This document shows, piece by piece, positions 58,975 through 64,000 of a DNA stretch of 64,000 bases. The translations under genes were made by a program, and so were the position numbers. Positions within the stretch are counted from its first letter, which is position 1, and each line of letters begins with the position of its first letter. The notes below the pieces were generated by a model. The model did not search any database, was not told the DNA's origin, and saw only the letters and a program-made list of their open reading frames with translations. This DNA comes from Chromera velia (lineage: Eukaryota > Sar > Chromeraceae), in NCBI GenBank assembly GCA_018398765.1, contig JAHBMJ010003671.1, forward strand, positions 5,452 through 69,451, in the 5' to 3' direction.

Positions 58975-59205
58975 ATGACCAAAGGTTTAAAGAAAGTGAA
59001 GAAAGATTCGCGAGGGCGCAAGAAAGACTCCGCTAAGCACAAAGCTAAAAAGCTTCTGACTCATCGCAAGGCTGAGGGTCGCTTGGAAGCGGGAGACATT
59101 CGCCCCATGACAGAGGAGACGTACAAAGCTAAATGGCAATGGGTGTACAGCAAAAAAGAAAGCACGAAAGCGACGCAGAGGAAGGAGACGATTCTGATTG
59201 AATGA
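58975..59205 (+). CDS. Small Lys-rich basic protein (hypothetical)
   Basis: A 76-residue single-exon ORF beginning MTKGLKKVKKDSRGRKKD. The first 40 residues are strongly basic with bipartite Lys/Arg clusters, then comes a more ordered segment GDIRPMTEETYKAKWQWVYS and an acidic IE end. The composition suggests a nucleolar or nucleic-acid-binding peptide, by inference. The upstream 60 bases are pyrimidine-rich as in a compact 5' UTR, and the stop is immediately followed by a GAAT repeat. Not recognised as a known family. Confidence 0.45.
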   Translation: MTKGLKKVKKDSRGRKKDSAKHKAKKLLTHRKAEGRLEAGDIRPMTEETYKAKWQWVYSKKESTKATQRKETILIE

Positions 59206-59440
59206 ATGAATGAATGAATGAATAAATGAATGAATGAATGAATAAATAAATGAATGAATGAATGAATGAATAAATGAATGAATTATGAATGACCAAGGCA
59301 GCGAATGAGTGAGGGAGTGAGTGAGTGGGTAAGTGAGTGAGGTGAGTGGGGTGGGTGGGTGAGTGAGTGAGTGAGTAAGCGAGTGAGTGGGTGAGGTGAG
59401 TGAAGGAAGTGAGTGAGTGAGTGAGTGAATGAATGACTGA
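59199..59440. repeat. GAAT and GAGT tetranucleotide tract
   Basis: GAAT/AATA repeats (59199-59286) pass into GAGT/GGGT repeats (59303-59440). The first repeat overlaps the last codons of the Lys-rich ORF. Confidence 0.9.
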
Positions 59441-62400
59441 ATGAGGTAAGTCTGACCTTCAACGACTCTGGAGATTTCAAGCTAGTGGCTGCTAGTTACT
59501 TTGAAAGTCTAGGATCACTTCAAAGTTTGTCTGACAATTTTATCATACCTAACTTACTCAAACTATTTCGTCACACCTATTGTGATACAATTATTTGTGT
59601 CACTGGTACTAATGTATAGGGTATTGTATCACAATTTTAATTGTTTCATACTATAGTTTCAGTATAGATTTGTTTGTTTTACCCACATCAGGTTAGAATT
59701 CATGGTTAATTAAATTAAAAACATTGGCCCTTACATTAATTAATTGGCTGAGAGATAGTTTTGTAGGGTTTACGAACTCAGATTGAATATTGTTTTCAAG
59801 TTTTGACGACTTGACAGTACGATAATGCAGGCTGAATCTTTGCATCTTTTCGGTAGTTCTGCCGAAAAAAGAATTAAATTGAACTGACCCAGTCACCCAG
59901 CTGACAAAAAGCGAAAGCAAACAAGAAAGCGGGTAGGAATGCAAAGGGTCGAAGAAATGAACAAACGAACGAACGTCGATTGACCACATGAAGGAAGACA
60001 TGATGGAAATAAAAAGAAGACCGCTCTCACAGCTGGTCTCACAGAACACAGTCCTGCAAAAGGCGCCGTGCGTCTGGTTCGATACGCAGACGTACAACAG
60101 ATCAGTCGATTCATGAGTTGAGGGAGTCGCATCCACCCCTGCGCAGATTCACCGAATTTTCCTTCCTCCCTCCTAGCTGGACCGTCAACTTCCATCCACC
60201 CAAAGGTCACACCCCTCGATCAAATCACCAAGCGGTGACCCACCCGGTCAGACAAATGCGTTTTTTTTTTTGTACTCCCCCCCCGCCGGGGCCCCTTCTT
60301 CCCCCTCGAGCCCAAGAGGGAACTTGAAGGCCCAGATATCCGAACCGAAATCGAACCATCACTCTCAACCACAAATCCCACTATCCCCAAAGCCCCCCCT
60401 CCCCCTTCTTCACCTCTGCAGACCTGCTGCCTCATCCTTTATTTCTGGTTTACCAACCCACCCAACGCAGGCACGACCGCCTACTCTCTCTCTCTCTCTC
60501 TCTCTCGCAAGAACCCCAAATTATGAACGCCAAAACGAAAGTAAAAGGGGTGGAAGGAGCTGCACAGGGCACTCGCCAAAAGCAATTTATTCATTCATGC
60601 TCATGCTAGGCCTGTACCAGTCAACGGACAGGCCCGCAGGCACGCGAGGACATCGGGGTGGTGTGCAGAAGTTCTGAACAGAACAGCAAAATTAAACCAG
60701 AAGTGAGCTAGACAAGTCAAAATTGCGCAAAAAAACGTACGTACTTCTCTTCCTCCCCCATGCTGACATTCAGCGTGCAGGGCCAACATACAGCTGGGCG
60801 ACTTGTCCCTGTCTGTGTGTGCGAATTCTCGTGCACCGTGCAGCGTGCAGGTGCAAGCGAAAGTTTCACACACGCAAGGGACACGCGCGCACAGACTTGT
60901 TGACGGACTGCACACACAAAGAGAGAGAGAAGAAGAAAGAAAGAGAGAGAGAGAAAGAGCTAGGAGAGATAGAGAGAAAGAGGTAACGACGGACAGCTCA
61001 TGAAAGCACTGGATAAATTGATATGAAGACAAAAGACAGAAACCAGAAAGGGAACGGTTAACGAGACAAAAAGACTCCCGTAGGGACACCGAAGGCGAGA
61101 GAGAAAGAACGGAGGACAAAAGAAGAAAGGGAATACAAGCGAGGGAAGAGTGAATGAAATAAGAAAGGACAGGCACGAGAACCCTCGAACAAGGGACAGA
61201 CAAATGAAGAAATTCAGCTCAATAATTACTTTTTCTTTCAAGCGGACCCTTTTTCCTCTCCTCTTGCTCGACAGTCCTTCCCCCCCTTCCCACCCCTTCT
61301 CTTCAACAGGGACCCCTTTTCTTCGTACTGATACGTTATCAACATGATCGATTCTGTATCGGACACCACACCTGCAATTCCCCTGAGTCCCTCCCTCAGG
61401 CCCCCCATCATGTCCGAAAGAAGAACAGGTTCCCGTCAGACAGACAAACAGACGGACAAGAAAAGATAGGAGAGATGGAAAGAGAAGCAGGAAGAGCAGA
61501 ACCAAGAAAGAGAGATTTCAACTTGAAAAGAACACCACCCGATCCGCCCAGAGAGTCACGTGAAGTTGCTCCCGTCCCGTCCACTCAGACAGGCAAAGGG
61601 AAATAACCATTCTTTCGTGAAGTGTGCCAGGCAGAGCATGCGAACAGACAGATAGACAGGTAGACAAACAGGCCGAGAGGCAGAAAGAGAAAAAGACCGA
61701 TCGTCTGACCCGCTTGACATGAGGATCTCTCTCTATCATTTGAATGCTTGATTGTCTCACTGGATGGTTGGTTCAATTTGATGTGCGCGCATGTGAGCGC
61801 CCTGCTCCCCCAACCATCCCGACTTGATCTTTCCAATGTGGGAGGGAGAGAGCGAGGGACGCTGACGTTTCCTTGCTTCCTTCCTCCCTTCCTTCGAACA
61901 CTCCCCGTGTCCCCCCTTCTCTCTCGATCTTTTTCCGCTTGATCTTTTGATTTCTTTTCCAGTCGCCCCCGCCTGTGTACTTTGCTTGTTGCCCTTCGGC
62001 AACTTTCTGAAAGGAGACAGCGATCCATTGTTGATTTGAGTGAGTGAGTGAGTGAGTGAGTGAGTGATGGAAGAGACGGGGCATGCACAGGAAGAAAAAA
62101 ACATTTCATCGGAAAAACAGAGGGGGACTGAAACGTTTTGTCTCGTCCCACCGGCCTGTATTCTCACTCAATTAAATTGCTTGTGGGAGGGGAGGATCAC
62201 CCCCATTTGAGATGGTCTGTACAGCGTAAGAATGAATAGACAAGACGAAAAGAAAAAGGTCTCCAAGAGCTTGGCAGCTGACAAGCAAGAATGGACGTGC
62301 AGACAGACAAGAAGTCAAAATTTTCTACCACATTGAGCAGCCTCCCTCCCTCTCGTCTCTTGCCAGAAGCTGCATTTCATGTAGTTCCTTCCACTCAGAC

Positions 62401-62576
62401 AGACAGACAGACAGGCACATACACACACACATGCACACAGAGTCAGAGAAGAAACAAACTACGAACGAAAAGCCGCATTGACATTGACGCGGTCCATTCT
62501 CCTATCAGTACATTCACAAGGCTATGATACAGGTACCGCGAAGCGCAGCACGCACAAACCGCCAATCGGGTCGCTT
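59441..62576. other. Spacer without a supported gene
   Basis: A+T-rich to 59900, then mixed low-complexity DNA with a CT run (60484-60505), GA runs (60918-60960), a GAGT run (62038-62066) and an ACAG run (62395-62414). No ORF here has a convincing composition or splice partner. Confidence 0.55.
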
Positions 62577-62940
62577 TAAACCTTTTGTTTGTGTTCTTTT
62601 CCCTCCCACCACTTTGCCTCCTCTCCTGTAATCCCTTTGTTTGTGTTCTCTTCCCTCCGACCACTTTGCCTCCTCTCCTGTAACCCTTTTGTTTGTGCTC
62701 TTTTCCCTCCCACCACTTTGCCTCCTCTCCTGTAATCCTTTTGTTTGTGTTCTCTTCCCTCCGACCACTTTGCCTCCTCTCCTGTAACCCTTTTGTTTGT
62801 GTTCTTTTCCCTCCCACCACTTTGCCTCCTCTCCTGTAATCCTTTTGTTTGTGTTCTCTTCCCTCCGACCACTTTGCCTCCTCTCCTGTAATCCTTTTGT
62901 TTGTGTTCTTTTCCCTCCGACCACTTTGCCTCCTCTCCTC
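62577..62940. repeat. 52-bp minisatellite
   Basis: Seven units of CTTTTGTTTGTGTTCT-CC, then CTCC(C/G)ACCACTTTGCC and TCCTCTCCTGTAA. Two unit types, differing at CCCACC versus CCGACC, mostly alternate. The period is not divisible by three, so the minus-strand ORFs cycle through all three frames and are repeat readings. Confidence 0.85.
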
Positions 62941-63029
62941 ATGTCCCGTGCTCCCCTCTTCTGCACCCGGATCTGACAAGAAGTCAAAAACAAATCTTCT
63001 CCCTCGGCCCTCCCTGTGCCGCAACTCTG

Positions 63030-63200
63030 TCCGTTCTCTTTTCTTCTTTTTTTTCTGTTCTCTTTTCCTCTTTTTTTTTTGTTCTCTTTTCCTCTTTTTT
63101 TTTTTGTTCTCTTTTCCTCTTTTTCTGTTCTCTTTTCCTCTTTTTCTGTTCTCTTTTCCTCTTTCTCTTTTCTCTTTTCCTCGTTCTCTGTTCTCTTTTC
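63030..63200. repeat. T/C-rich TTCTCTTTTCCTCTTTTT tandem tract
   Basis: Short tandem units of about 18-24 bp, poly-pyrimidine on the plus strand. From 63200 to the window end nothing firm is seen. Confidence 0.85.
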
Positions 63201-64000
63201 CGCTTTTGACGCACTGCAAAGAAGCAGATTGCAGTCGGCAGAGAGATTTCAATGGATGTGCTTGAATCAATCTAGGTGTCCCAACCAGATCGTCAACTCT
63301 TCCCATCGTTCCAGCCGGCGTTGACTTGATCAGTCCTCGCCATCTGACAAACAATGGAAGGGCATAGGTAAAGAAAGGAAGCAAGGCAAACAGAAAGGAA
63401 AGAAAAGAAAAAGGGGGAGACAAAGAAAGAAAAAAAAAAAATCCGACAGACAGATAGAAAGACAAGCAAGAAAACATACACGTAGGCTTGCGATGCGATA
63501 AAAGAACACGGGAGAAGGCGAAAAAGGAGCAGAAAACAGGCCGAACAAGAGAGAGGGCACGGTGGCTCATTGATCAGTTGTTCATTGAAGTGTTTGTGTA
63601 CTGGCTGTGGTTACAAGAGGACGTCCGCCTTCCATTCCATTCCATTCAAATCCGGACCCTCGAGTTTTTGCCCTAGCTCGTTCTCAACCTCTCCCCTTTC
63701 GGGCACTCTACTCATTCCTTCTCTGACGCGATCTCCACTTATTTCCTTACACATTCCGTCCCTCCCTCCCCTCCGTTCTTTTTCCGGAAGCTCCTTGCGC
63801 AGCGGCAGCATGAATTCTTCTCGCACAGGAAGGAAGGAACTGTAGATGGGGATAAAAAAAGGGCACGTTCTTGAACAAGGAAATGAAAAAAGACCCATTT
63901 CATTCCAGAAGTTTCTTCGCACACCTAGGACAGGCGAGGAGGAGGAATCCCAGACATACATGCAGTTGTTAGTTCGTGCATCCATGGGTTCAGAAAAGAA

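Noticed and set aside
62443-63570. 375-codon minus-strand ORF with Glu/Lys/Arg repeats
   Set aside because: It crosses two tandem repeats (52-bp and T/C-rich) and cycles through repeat frames; no independent evidence of coding.
63611-63985. 124-codon minus-strand ORF near the window end
   Set aside because: No recognisable domain; composition is not clearly protein-like and the window ends too soon to judge.

Overview
The window looks like nuclear DNA of a free-living, intron-rich unicellular eukaryote. Candidates are an alveolate of the chromerid type (Chromera velia or a close relative), and this assignment is inference. Support comes from many short introns with almost universal TGCAG acceptors, roughly 50% G+C in genic parts next to very A+T-rich spacers, dense G-runs and CTGT/TG/CT microsatellites, a very large Sushi/Notch-type surface protein, an eukaryotic fused NADH-type glutamate synthase, and a ribonuclease-inhibitor-type LRR protein. 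There is no bacterial operon structure, CRISPR array, rRNA or convincing tRNA.

Layout. 0.2-4.8 kb: two ~420-bp inverted repeats enclose a small secreted-protein ORF and a large CTGT/TG satellite block, possibly a transposon. 5.4-18.1 kb (+): a 16-exon gene, all intron phases agreeing, for a 3097-residue type I membrane protein (four novel Cys-rich modules, two bacterial-Ig-like folds, about 13 Sushi-like units, six NG-E-VDCGG modules, a Lin-12/Notch repeat, one TM helix and a Tyr/Thr/Arg-Ser-rich tail). 18.1-20.8 kb: A+T-rich spacer. 20.8-21.9 kb (+): an intronless membrane-anchored glutathione S-transferase-like gene with one in-frame TAG. 22-23.6 kb: satellites and two copies of a dispersed repeat. 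25.4-26.6 kb (-): 5'-truncated LINE reverse transcriptase. 28.0-29.7 kb (-): 3-exon Pro/Tyr-rich protein. 30.4-34.4 kb (+): multi-pass membrane protein that probably runs into a long LRR array, with several frame interruptions. 35-38 kb: a nest of non-autonomous inverted-repeat DNA elements with target-site duplications, including a 935-bp element built from four mirrored hairpins. 38-43.9 kb: low-complexity spacer. 44.0-55.0 kb (-): complete glutamate synthase, 17 exons, 2160 residues, including a 12-nt microexon that encodes the GDGA loop. 55-64 kb: small ORFs, minisatellites and spacer.

Only glutamate synthase has a clear metabolic role: it makes glutamate from glutamine and 2-oxoglutarate using NADH. 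The other genes point to cell-surface recognition (Sushi/LNR protein, membrane-LRR protein) and detoxification. No functional linkage between neighbours is evident. All gene models are from reading the sequence by eye; the splice models rest on GT/AG sites plus reading-frame continuity.
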